Positions 9,501-16,608 of a DNA stretch of 64,000 bases are shown here, piece by piece; position 1 is the first letter of the stretch; every line of letters begins with the position of its first letter. The stretch comes from CAIXSC01 sp046349915 (GTDB lineage Bacteria; Planctomycetota; Planctomycetia; Pirellulales; Pirellulaceae). The notes below the pieces were generated by a model. That model saw only the letters and a list, made by a program, of their open reading frames with translations, was not told the origin of the DNA and made no database searches. Position numbers and translations under genes: made by a program. The DNA is taken from assembly GCA_046349915.1 (NCBI GenBank), contig JAXMBL010000004.1:310001-374000 (forward strand), given 5' to 3'.

Positions 9501-9725
9501 CGCCTCGTCACGGGACGCACTCCCTCGGCCGAAGAGCTGCGTGTTTTGGTCGACGGTCTCCAGCTTGATCGGGAGCGGCTACGAGCGAAGCCGGAAGAAG
9601 CCGCGAAGTTAGTCGCGTTTGGTCAATCAAGGCCAGCCGCGAACCTTGATACCATCGAACTGGCCGCCTACGCCTTGGTGGGCAACATCTTGTTGAATCT
9701 GGATGAAGTGGTCACCAGGGAATAG
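6543..9725 (+). CDS. PSCyt1-DUF1549-DUF1553 protein (planctomycete cytochrome-type)
   Basis: 1060 residues with an N-terminal signal segment. Residues about 45-115 form a planctomycete cytochrome c domain (PSCyt1) with the haem motif CFHCHG and the downstream MPP loop (ERMPPPESG). DUF1549 follows (RRVSLDLTGLPPTPAEVDAF, DFARYADSNGFQID, TGFNRNHRLNGEGG), then a beta-rich insertion, then DUF1553 (GLARWVVDPRNPLTARVWVNR to the TPLQALALLNE region). This architecture is found almost only in Planctomycetota and relatives. The DUF1501 gene starts 18 bases downstream, the standard partner. Export and covalent haem are expected; the substrate is unknown, though polysaccharide-related roles have been suggested for the family. 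Confidence 0.9.
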   Translation: MFRVRQFQFTLSCLLVLFGHQALQGRMSPLFAADAQPAAAKIVFNRDIRPLLSDACFHCHGPDSANRKAGLRLDQREHAIQPAESGETAIVPGKANASELLRRLTSADASERMPPPESGKSLTPVQIELLRRWIEEGAEYQGHWAFIAPERVSPPTAANSSWPRNDIDRFLLARMERAGLRPSAEADPVTLIRRVSLDLTGLPPTPAEVDAFVRDHSPQAYERLVDRLLQSPRYGEQMALQWLDFARYADSNGFQIDSSRYQWPWRDWVIQAFNRNLPFDQFTIEQLAGDLLPQATTSQIIATGFNRNHRLNGEGGIIAEEWRVETVIDRVETTGLTWLGLTLNCCRCHDHKYDPISQREFYQLYAFFNNVPESGTLQGESKNTDPVLVAPTLEQEKQLAEAEAAIAAAESRVAEQVARLPELIAAWEPQFRKQITDQATAWTGLDPNSVKSLGGATLTRQPDGTYLASGVNPANDVYEVASPLPAGSLSGVLLETFPDASLPNQSLGRYPNGNYVLTRVEVEVRATSLSQPLIGLVKRAEADYSQKGWEIDNVVGGNRAKGWAIDGNDPDKRLPRRAMFLLDRPLTAPADATLIVRLHHEAINQHNIGRFRLSRTSLPVGAVSLQGATIPATLAALLDVEPTKRTETQRTELEKFFRANVDSPIKRAESDVAAARAARESLKKSFPSVMVMKELDKPRDAHFLIRGQYDKKGDLVTAGLPAVFPSLPEGAPMNRLGLARWVVDPRNPLTARVWVNRAWERFFGAGLVKTTENLGSQAEYPSHPELLDWLACEFMRPQASPAVAGEPAQPWDMKAIQKLIVMSAAYRQSSRSTTEALQRDPENRLLARGPRFRLPGELVRDQALAVSGLLVEKIGGPSVRPYMPDGVWDETSVYGDLRNYKHDQGDGLYRRSLYTVWKRTAAPPTMLLFDAPNREICTVKRSRTNTPLQALALLNEITFVEAARKLGERMLLEGGGDVESRVAHGFRLVTGRTPSAEELRVLVDGLQLDRERLRAKPEEAAKLVAFGQSRPAANLDTIELAAYALVGNILLNLDEVVTRE

Positions 9726-9743
9726 CGCTCAAGGAAATTGCCG

Positions 9744-11243
9744 ATGCGAAGCGAAGAATTGCTGTGGAATTCGAATCGACGCACGTTCTTGGAACGCAGT
9801 GCGTCGAGGATTGGATTGGCTGCGTTGGGGGCTCTATTGGCGGAGTCCTCCGGCGCCGGCGCTCAAGCGCGCGGCGCGGATCGGAGTGCTGGGAATGCCT
9901 CGGGCGGGACGGCTCGCGAGCCGCTGGGGTTGCCGGGACTGCCTCATCACGCTCCCAAAGCGAAACGGATCATTTACCTGTACCAGTCCGGCGCACCCTC
10001 GCAGATGGACTTGTTCGACCCCAAGCCCGCGATGGAGAAGCGGCGCGGCGAGGATTTACCTGCTTCGATTCGCATGGGGCAGCGACTGACCACCATGACC
10101 TCGGGGCAAGCCAAGTTTCCCGTGGCGCCATCGATCTTCAAGTTTGCGCAGCATGGGCAGTCGGGCATGTGGTTCAGCGAGTTGCTGCCACACATGGCGA
10201 AGCAAGCGGATCGATTCTGCATGATCCGCACCATGAACACGGAAGCCATCAACCATGACCCCGCAATCACCTTCGCGCAAACAGGTTCGCAGTTGGCGGG
10301 CCGTCCGAGTATCGGATCTTGGGTCGGTTATGGGCTCGGCAGCGAGAACCGCGATATGCCCTCGTACGTCGTGCTGACGTCGTTTGGCAGTGGGCGTCCG
10401 GATGATCAGCCGCTCTACGATCGACTGTGGGGCGCGGGCTTCTTGCCGTCCAAGCATCAAGGAGTCAAGTTCCGCAATCGCGGCGACGCGGTGCTGTACC
10501 TGTCGAATCCTCCGGGAATGGACCGCGAAACGCGTCGAGCGACGTTGGATCGACTGGCCGCACTGAATCAAAAGCGTTTCGAGGCCTTGGGAGACCCCGA
10601 GATCCAGACTCGAGTCAGTCAGTACGAGATGGCGTTTCGGATGCAAGCCAGCGTCCCGGATCTGCTCGACCTTTCCCAAGAGCCCGCGCACGTGCTGGAG
10701 CAATACGGGCCCGATGTGCGGCGGCCCGGAAGTTACGCGGCGAACTGCCTATTGGCGAGGCGACTGGCGGAACGAGATGTTCGATTCGTCCAATTGTTTC
10801 ACATGGGGTGGGATCATCATGGAAATTTGCCCAATGCAATCCGCGGGCAATGCCGTGACACCGACCAAGCGACCGGGGCGTTGTTGAACGATTTGGCGCA
10901 ACGCGACCTCCTGAAAGATACGCTCATTGTGTGGGGAGGCGAGTTTGGTCGCACGATCTACTCGCAGGGGGCGCTGACCGAAACCAACTACGGACGCGAT
11001 CACCACCCACGTTGCTTTACCATGTTGATGGCAGGAGCCGGCATTAAAGCGGGCGTCACCCACGGCGAGACCGACGAATACTGTTACAATGTCGTCAGAG
11101 ATCCCGTACACGTTCACGACTTGAACGCGACCATCCTGCATCTGTTGGGAATCGACCATACTCGACTTACCTACCGTTTCCAGGGACGCGATTTCCGTTT
11201 GACGGATATTCACGGTGAATTAGTACAGCCGGTACTCGCCTGA
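9744..11243 (+). CDS. DUF1501 (sulfatase-like) protein, Tat-exported
   Basis: 499 residues. The ATG at 9744 was chosen over a TTG two codons earlier because AAGGAA lies 7 bases before it. A twin-arginine signal is visible (SNRRTFLERSASRIGLAALGA). The body has the DUF1501 landmarks YLYQSGAPSQMDLFDPKP, MIRTMNTEAINHDPA, HMGWDHHGN and VWGGEFGRT, and the family's C-terminal block TILHLLGIDHTRLTYRFQGRD. DUF1501 proteins share the alkaline phosphatase/sulfatase fold, and His/Asp residues such as WDHH are likely metal ligands. It directly follows the DUF1549/DUF1553 gene, a pairing repeated many times in planctomycete genomes, so the two products probably act together outside the cytoplasm. Confidence 0.9.
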   Translation: MRSEELLWNSNRRTFLERSASRIGLAALGALLAESSGAGAQARGADRSAGNASGGTAREPLGLPGLPHHAPKAKRIIYLYQSGAPSQMDLFDPKPAMEKRRGEDLPASIRMGQRLTTMTSGQAKFPVAPSIFKFAQHGQSGMWFSELLPHMAKQADRFCMIRTMNTEAINHDPAITFAQTGSQLAGRPSIGSWVGYGLGSENRDMPSYVVLTSFGSGRPDDQPLYDRLWGAGFLPSKHQGVKFRNRGDAVLYLSNPPGMDRETRRATLDRLAALNQKRFEALGDPEIQTRVSQYEMAFRMQASVPDLLDLSQEPAHVLEQYGPDVRRPGSYAANCLLARRLAERDVRFVQLFHMGWDHHGNLPNAIRGQCRDTDQATGALLNDLAQRDLLKDTLIVWGGEFGRTIYSQGALTETNYGRDHHPRCFTMLMAGAGIKAGVTHGETDEYCYNVVRDPVHVHDLNATILHLLGIDHTRLTYRFQGRDFRLTDIHGELVQPVLA

Positions 11244-11361
11244 TCACCCTCCACCGATACACCACCCCTGCCCCGCCCCTCCGCTCAACCCGCCCCAGCA
11301 CTCCTTCACGCTCGCACTTTCCCTCCTTCTTTTGCCTCACTACTGGCCGGGAGGCCTCGCC

Positions 11362-12705
11362 ATGAACCTCTTCCCCGCTCACAGCATCGGGAGTCGTTTA
11401 CTTCGATCGCAGAGTTGTATCGGTCGACGCCAGGATGAGCGATCGAAGTTGTCGGCTAAACCACTGACCATCGCAGGAGTGCTCAACGGGCTGTTCGTCG
11501 GTTTGATTATCGCCGCGGCGATCGTAGGAGGCGGGCTCCACGACTTGAGGGCTGACGAGATTGTGCTGCGGGACCAAGAACTCCCGACGCGACTGACCGT
11601 CGGCTACGCCGTCCGTCTAGTCGATATGAACGCCGACAAGCGACTTGATATCGCAATCGTCGACTCTGAACGTATCTTGTGGCTCGAGAACCCGAATTGG
11701 AACGAGCATGTGATGACGGGACCGGGCCAAACGAAGAAAGACAATGTCTGTTTCGCGCCGCATGACATTGATGGCGACGGTCAGGTCGATTTCGCGGTGG
11801 GAGCTGATTGGCGTCCCTTCGACACGATGACAGGCGGCACGATTCAATGGATTCGACGCGGTTCACAGCCGACCGCGCCGTGGTCGGTCCTGCCGATTGG
11901 CGAGGAGCCGACGGTCCATCGGATGCAATTCGCCGATTTAGATGCCGATGGCAAAGTCGAGTTGATCGTTTCTCCGCTGATGGGACGCGGCACGACTCGA
12001 CCTCATTTCCAGGAGCGAGGCGTGCGGCTGTTGTCATACAAGATTCCCGCTGATCCGGTGGCGGGCCCGTGGACTCCCACGGTGATCAACGACGAATTGC
12101 ACGTGTCGCACAACATTGTCCCGACCGATATGGATGGCGATAGCAAGCTCGAACTGCTGGTGGTCAGCTTCGAAGGAGTACATTTACTGGAACGCGGCGA
12201 GGGAGGCTGGCGACGCACTCGGATCGGCACTGGGAACCAGCAGACGATGCCGAATCGCGGAGCGAGCGAGATCAAGCGAGGCATGCTGGGAGCTCGCGAT
12301 TACATCGCCACGATTGAACCTTGGCACGGCTCGCAGGTTGTGGTCTACACGCGTCCCGAAATGCCTCGTCCTGCCGAAGGCGACTGGCTGTGGCAGCGAC
12401 AAGTGATCGACGACAAACTGGCATGGGGGCACGCCGTGTGGTGCGCGAATTTAGACGGCGATCCCGAGGAGGAGTTGATTATCGGCGTGCGGGATGACGC
12501 CAGTCCGGAAAATCGACGAGGGTTGCGGGTCTACGATCCCGAAGCCACGATGGGCTTGTCCTGGAAGCGGCAAGTGATTGATCCTGGCAGTGTCGCGATC
12601 GAAGATCTGGCCGCTGGCGATCTGAATGGCGACGGCCGCGTCGACATCGTCGCCGTCGGACGACAGACGCACAACGTCAAGATCTATTGGAACGAAACCA
12701 AGTAG
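11362..12705 (+). CDS. secreted VCBS/FG-GAP repeat protein
   Basis: 447 residues. The start MNLFPAHS was chosen over a non-ATG start at 11332. A hydrophobic segment (GLFVGLIIAAAIVGGG) near residue 45 acts as signal or anchor after an unusually long basic N-terminus. The rest carries FG-GAP/VCBS blades with calcium-type DxDxDG motifs: DMNADKRLDIAI, DIDGDGQVDFAVG, DLDADGKVELIV, DMDGDSKLELLV and DLNGDGRVDIVAVG. It is therefore a predicted extracellular seven-blade propeller that binds Ca2+. The upstream gap (11244-11361) is almost pure pyrimidine on the plus strand. The ligand is unknown. Confidence 0.8.
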   Translation: MNLFPAHSIGSRLLRSQSCIGRRQDERSKLSAKPLTIAGVLNGLFVGLIIAAAIVGGGLHDLRADEIVLRDQELPTRLTVGYAVRLVDMNADKRLDIAIVDSERILWLENPNWNEHVMTGPGQTKKDNVCFAPHDIDGDGQVDFAVGADWRPFDTMTGGTIQWIRRGSQPTAPWSVLPIGEEPTVHRMQFADLDADGKVELIVSPLMGRGTTRPHFQERGVRLLSYKIPADPVAGPWTPTVINDELHVSHNIVPTDMDGDSKLELLVVSFEGVHLLERGEGGWRRTRIGTGNQQTMPNRGASEIKRGMLGARDYIATIEPWHGSQVVVYTRPEMPRPAEGDWLWQRQVIDDKLAWGHAVWCANLDGDPEEELIIGVRDDASPENRRGLRVYDPEATMGLSWKRQVIDPGSVAIEDLAAGDLNGDGRVDIVAVGRQTHNVKIYWNETK

Positions 12706-12794
12706 CCTGGGCGTCGCTGCCCCGGTTATACTCACAACGATCTTTATCCTGGAACCATTCGAAGTCCTTTTGATTGAGGCGGAGTTCAACCGAA

Positions 12795-13835
12795 ATGAAA
12801 TCACGTTTTCTCGCAGTCGCTCTGGCGAGCGGCCTTCTACTCTCGGCGGCCTTCGGCATTGCCTATCAGGCCCAGCGACCGGGGCCGGCGATGACCGCCG
12901 CCGCTCAGCAGTGGCTCGCGAGTCTTTCGGCCGAACAGCGTTCGAAGGCGGTGATGGACTACGACGCCCCCCAACGACTCGATTGGCACTTCATTCCGAA
13001 GGCCTCGCGCAAGGGACTGCAGATTCGCGAAATGAACGATGCTCAGCGTCAAGCCGCTCGTACGCTGTTCCGAGCGTCGCTCAGCGAGATTGGCTATGGC
13101 AAGGCCTCGCGAATCATGGAGTACGAAGCGCTGCTCAAGGAATTGGAGAAGGCCAAGACCAACACGCCGCTGCGCGACACGGAGCGTTACTACTTCACCG
13201 TGTTCGGACAGCCTACCGACTCCGGCAAGTGGGGTTTGAGCATCGAAGGGCACCACATGTCGTTCAACTTCGTGGTTGAGAAAGGCAAAGTGATTTCTTC
13301 GAGTCCGAACATGTTTGGGGCGAATCCCGCGGAAATCAAGAACGAAGCGCTTCCCGGATTCAAGGTCGGTTCACGGCTGCTGGCGAAGGAAGAACAACTG
13401 GCCTTCGATCTGTTGGCGTCGCTTAACGCCGACCAACGCAAAGTGGCGGTGATCGCTGAAAAGGCTTTGGATGAAGTTCGGTCGGCCGGCGCGCCGCAGC
13501 CTCCCGTGGATGCACCAGCCGGTATCGCGGCTGCTAAGCTGAATGACTCGCAGAAGAAGATCCTCGAGTCGCTCGTTGCCGCTTACGCGGAGAATATGCC
13601 CGACGAAGTGGCCGCCGAGCGACTCTCGTCCCTCAAGAATGGCGGGCTCGACAAAGTCCATTTCGCTTGGGCGGGTGCGGACAAGCCGGGCATCGGACAT
13701 TACTACCGAGTGCAAGGCGAGGCGTTTCTGATTGAGTTCGTGAATACTCAGCCAGATGCCGCGGGTAATCCCGCGAACCACATCCACTGCACTTGGCGAG
13801 ATCGTCGCGGCGACTTTGCGATTCCCTTGAAGTAA
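12795..13835 (+). CDS. DUF3500 family secreted protein
   Basis: 346 residues starting MKSRFLAVALASGLLLSA, a clear signal peptide. Landmarks of DUF3500 are the repeated LSAEQRSKAVMDY and LNADQRKVAVI segments, the GHHMSFNF motif (residues about 150-157) and the C-terminal NHIHCTWRDRRGDF. The family is widespread in planctomycetes and other bacteria with no established biochemistry; the two His-rich motifs suggest metal binding (inference). It starts 89 bases after the VCBS gene and is followed 15 bases later by the frameshifted methyltransferase gene, so the three may share a transcript. Confidence 0.8.
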   Translation: MKSRFLAVALASGLLLSAAFGIAYQAQRPGPAMTAAAQQWLASLSAEQRSKAVMDYDAPQRLDWHFIPKASRKGLQIREMNDAQRQAARTLFRASLSEIGYGKASRIMEYEALLKELEKAKTNTPLRDTERYYFTVFGQPTDSGKWGLSIEGHHMSFNFVVEKGKVISSSPNMFGANPAEIKNEALPGFKVGSRLLAKEEQLAFDLLASLNADQRKVAVIAEKALDEVRSAGAPQPPVDAPAGIAAAKLNDSQKKILESLVAAYAENMPDEVAAERLSSLKNGGLDKVHFAWAGADKPGIGHYYRVQGEAFLIEFVNTQPDAAGNPANHIHCTWRDRRGDFAIPLK

Positions 13836-13850
13836 GTTGCTCGACTCGTC

Positions 13851-14412
13851 ATGCCCGCAACGGATCGTATCAAGTGGGATGAGAAGTACTCGCGCGGCGA
13901 CCACGCCGGAGAAGCGCCGTCGCGAGTACTGGTTGAACTGAGCAAGTGGATTCCCGCCAGCGGGCGAGCGCTTGAAATCGCGGGGGGGGGCTGGCAGGCA
14001 CGCGTTGTGGCTTGCCCAACACGGACTCGACACCACCCTCGCCGACATCTCGCCCGTGGCGCTGGAAATGGCTCGCCAACGAGCGGGTCGGCAATCGCTG
14101 GCGATGCAGACGTTGGCGATCGATTTAGAGGAAGAGTCGTTCCCGGCTGGGCCTTGGGATCTGATTTTCTCGCATCACTATCTTTGGCGGCCGCTCTTCG
14201 CGGTGTTTCCTTCGGCGCTCACGCCCGAGGGAAGGTTGGTTGTCATTCAACCTACAGTTCGCAATCTGGAGCGACACTCGCGCCCACCCCGCCCGTTCCT
14301 GCTGGAGGAAGGTGAGCTTTTGTCGCTGGTGCAGCCCTTGGTCGTCGAGCATTACGCCGAGGGGTGGAATGTCGAAGGGCGGCATGAAGCCGTCGTGGTG
14401 GCTCGCCGTTAA
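13851..14412 (+). pseudogene. SAM-dependent methyltransferase, frameshifted in a G run
   Basis: Two overlapping frames join into one class I methyltransferase. Frame one gives MPATDRIKWDEKYSRGDH to ALEIAGG, the start of motif I. Frame two continues with GRHALWLAQHGLDTTLADIS, then DLIFSHHYLWRPLF and LLEEGELLSLV to the stop at 14412. The break lies in a run of nine G (13982-13990); eight G would restore one continuous 186-residue protein with the SAM-binding motif ALEIAGGAGRHAL. Either the gene carries a recent one-base insertion or the run is a sequencing error. The intact protein would be a small soluble methyltransferase of the TehB/UbiE-like type; the substrate is unknown. Confidence 0.75.
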
Positions 14413-14475
14413 ATCTCACGGCGAGTGTTCAATTTCCCAGTCCGTACAGCCGATAGACTCCGAAGGGTCATATAC

Positions 14476-14504
14476 TTGACTATTGTGATTATCATTGTTA
14501 TGAT
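14476..14504 (+). promoter_or_regulatory. near-consensus sigma-70-type promoter for the sulfate-assimilation operon
   Basis: TTGACT (14476-14481) and TATGAT (14499-14504) are separated by exactly 17 bases, each one mismatch from consensus. The element lies in an AT-rich island 85 bases before the APS reductase start. The spacer contains the small palindrome TGATTATCA (14486-14494), a possible operator for the Rrf2 regulator encoded in the operon; that link is inference. Confidence 0.65.
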
Positions 14505-14588
14505 TCCAGGGGTCGAGAGGCAGGCGACGTCTGGATCAGGACGTTTGGCCGGCGGAGGTGGGCCGCTGGTCGACGTCCTTGGGGCGAG

Positions 14589-15428
14589 TTGTTAATTCTC
14601 GAAGAGTTTGTGGGTGTCGCGGTGGCGAATACAGTGGAAGCAGCTCAGTTACAAGATCGCTCCAGTCCGGATGGCTCGGGTTGGCAGCCGCTCGAGTTGA
14701 CGCCGGAGTTACAGGCGGAGTTACTTGAGCGGAATGACGCGTTGGAGGGGGCGACTCCGCAGGCGATTCTCCAGTGGGCGACCGATCGTTTTGGCGACAA
14801 GTTCACGATGGCGACGGCGTTTGGTCCCGAGGGCATGGTCTTGATACACATGCTGGCGGAAATTGCCCCGCGAACTCGGATCTTCAACCTGGATACGGGC
14901 TACCAGTTTCAAGAGACGCTGGAATTGCGAGAACGAGTGAAGGTTCGGTATGGGATTGAAGTCGAGATGCATCGGCCGGAGCTGACGGTCGAGCAGTATG
15001 AGGCGTTGAATGGCGGTCCGGTTTACAAATCCAATCCGGATCAGTGCTGCGCGGATCGAAAATTAGCCGTGCTGAAGCGGTCCGTGATCGGAATGCATGC
15101 CTGGGCCAGTGCGATTCGTCGGGACCAAAGTCCAGATCGAGCGCAGGCGCCGATCGTGGGTTGGGACAAGAAATTCAATTTGGTCAAAGTGAGTCCGCTG
15201 GCGAATTGGACGAAGAAGGACGTGTGGAAGCTGATTACGGATCAAGAGATTCCGTATAATGTGCTGCACGATCAAGGATATCCAAGCATCGGCTGCTGGC
15301 CTTGCACGCGAGCGGTGATGTTTGGCGAGGACGAGCGGGCGGGACGTTGGAGTGGTTTCAAGAAAACCGAATGCGGACTGCATTCGATCGAGGAACCGCC
15401 GGCTCGCGATAAGGGAATGGGGCTGTGA
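14589..15428 (+). CDS. cysH: adenylylsulfate (APS)-type reductase, CysH family
   Basis: 279 residues from a TTG at 14589; a GTG at 14622 is an alternative and no strong ribosome-binding site decides. The protein belongs to the APS/PAPS reductase family: an N-terminal PP-loop nucleotide-binding fold (MATAFGPEGMVLIHML, NLDTGYQF) and the C-terminal catalytic KTECGLH with the redox Cys. The paired cysteines CCADRK and GCWPC are the four ligands of a [4Fe-4S] cluster, which marks the enzyme as APS-type rather than PAPS-type. It reduces activated sulfate to sulfite with thioredoxin in the cytoplasm. First gene of an operon with Rrf2 and pyrophosphatase. Confidence 0.9.
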   Translation: MLILEEFVGVAVANTVEAAQLQDRSSPDGSGWQPLELTPELQAELLERNDALEGATPQAILQWATDRFGDKFTMATAFGPEGMVLIHMLAEIAPRTRIFNLDTGYQFQETLELRERVKVRYGIEVEMHRPELTVEQYEALNGGPVYKSNPDQCCADRKLAVLKRSVIGMHAWASAIRRDQSPDRAQAPIVGWDKKFNLVKVSPLANWTKKDVWKLITDQEIPYNVLHDQGYPSIGCWPCTRAVMFGEDERAGRWSGFKKTECGLHSIEEPPARDKGMGL

Positions 15429-15853
15429 GTTTTCCGGCCAAGACCGAATATGCATGTCTCGCGGTTCTTGAGTTGGCCAATTGGTATACGACTCAGGAGC
15501 CGGTGCGAGTCAAGGCGATCGCCGAGCGGCAGGGGGTTCCCTCGCCATTTTTGGTGCAAATCCTGCTGCAATTGAAGAGCGCCGGGATTGTCGAAAGCAC
15601 CAGGGGCGCGGCGGGCGGTTACCGACTGGTGCGCGACCCTGCTCAACTGACCCTAGGCGAAGTCGTGTCGATCATTGAAGGGGGCGCCTGCGAATTGCGC
15701 AGCAACGCGACTCGCAATACTTCGGCCGTACGGGTATTGTTGGACGTTTGGCAAGAAACCGAGTCGGCTCGCCGCGACGCTCTCGCTGGAGTGACGTTTG
15801 CTGAATTACTGGATCGAGTCCGAGGGCGGTCGGAATCGATGTACTATATTTGA
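15425..15853 (+). CDS. Rrf2-family transcriptional regulator
   Basis: 142 residues from a GTG that overlaps the stop of the reductase gene by 4 bases (GTGA), indicating translational coupling. The winged-helix part (residues 1-70) has the family landmarks KTEYACLAVLELA, VKAIAERQGVPSPFLVQIL and the wing ARGAAGGYRLVRDP. The second half (LTLGEVVSIIEGG) is the Rrf2 dimerisation helix. The three cysteines that bind an Fe-S cluster in IscR are absent; only one Cys follows EGG. This makes a CymR-like role in sensing cysteine status plausible. Its location inside a sulfate-reduction operon supports control of that operon. The binding site is not proven. Confidence 0.85.
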   Translation: MSFPAKTEYACLAVLELANWYTTQEPVRVKAIAERQGVPSPFLVQILLQLKSAGIVESTRGAAGGYRLVRDPAQLTLGEVVSIIEGGACELRSNATRNTSAVRVLLDVWQETESARRDALAGVTFAELLDRVRGRSESMYYI

Positions 15854-15871
15854 TTCCGGAGGTTGGGCTCG

Positions 15872-16414
15872 ATGACGCACGCTTGGCATGATGTGGTTCC
15901 TGGGAAGCGCTTGCCGCTTGAATTCACGGCCGTGGTGGAGATTCCCACGGGTTCGAGCGTGAAGTACGAGTTGGACAAACTGACCGGTTTGCTGCGGTTG
16001 GATCGCATTCTTTTCTCGGCGGTCTATTACCCAGCGAATTACGGGTTTATTCCTCAGACGTTGGCCGAGGATGACGATCCGCTGGACGTGCTGGTACTGT
16101 GCCAGGAGCCGTTGGCCCCCCTGACGCTGGTGGACGCCCGAGCCATCGGATTGATGACGATGCTCGACAGCGGCAAGATGGACCACAAGGTTTTGGCCGT
16201 GGCGATCGATGATCCCGAGTACAACGGGTTTCGCGAGTCGTCTGAACTCCCTCCTCATCGGCTGCATCTCTTGCGACGCTTCTTCCAGGACTACAAGACT
16301 TTAGAGGGAAAGTCGGTCGAGGTGGACGAGTTCCAAAGCGCTTCCACGGCCCTGCCAATTATCGAGGCGGCGTTGGCTCGATATAGCGAACAGCGTCGAC
16401 GGGGATTTCGGTAA
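15872..16414 (+). CDS. ppa: inorganic pyrophosphatase, family I
   Basis: 180 residues. The ATG at 15872 was chosen because GGAGG lies at 15858-15862; a TTG three codons earlier is less likely. The family I signature DDDPLDVLVL is present, along with the upstream KYELDK, the YPANYGFIPQT block and the later DHKVLAVAIDDP motif, all contributing Mg2+ and phosphate ligands. The enzyme hydrolyses pyrophosphate in the cytoplasm. Its place directly after APS reductase and Rrf2 suggests it pulls the ATP-sulfurylase reaction forward by removing pyrophosphate. Length is normal for the hexameric bacterial type. Confidence 0.9.
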   Translation: MTHAWHDVVPGKRLPLEFTAVVEIPTGSSVKYELDKLTGLLRLDRILFSAVYYPANYGFIPQTLAEDDDPLDVLVLCQEPLAPLTLVDARAIGLMTMLDSGKMDHKVLAVAIDDPEYNGFRESSELPPHRLHLLRRFFQDYKTLEGKSVEVDEFQSASTALPIIEAALARYSEQRRRGFR

Positions 16415-16608
16415 GGCTGGCTGGCGATCAAGCCAATTTTCCCGAATCGGCAGGCTTCGCGGGCGGCTCTGTCTCAAGATGTGCGGACTATTCGGTCGAT
16501 GACGATCAAGCGTTCCGTGCGTATTGCGCGGATGATGGCGGGTGGGTTGGGTGGAACGCGTCCAATCTCCCGCCGGTTCGCTCCTCGTTTCCGTCCGCAG
16601 AAACAAGC

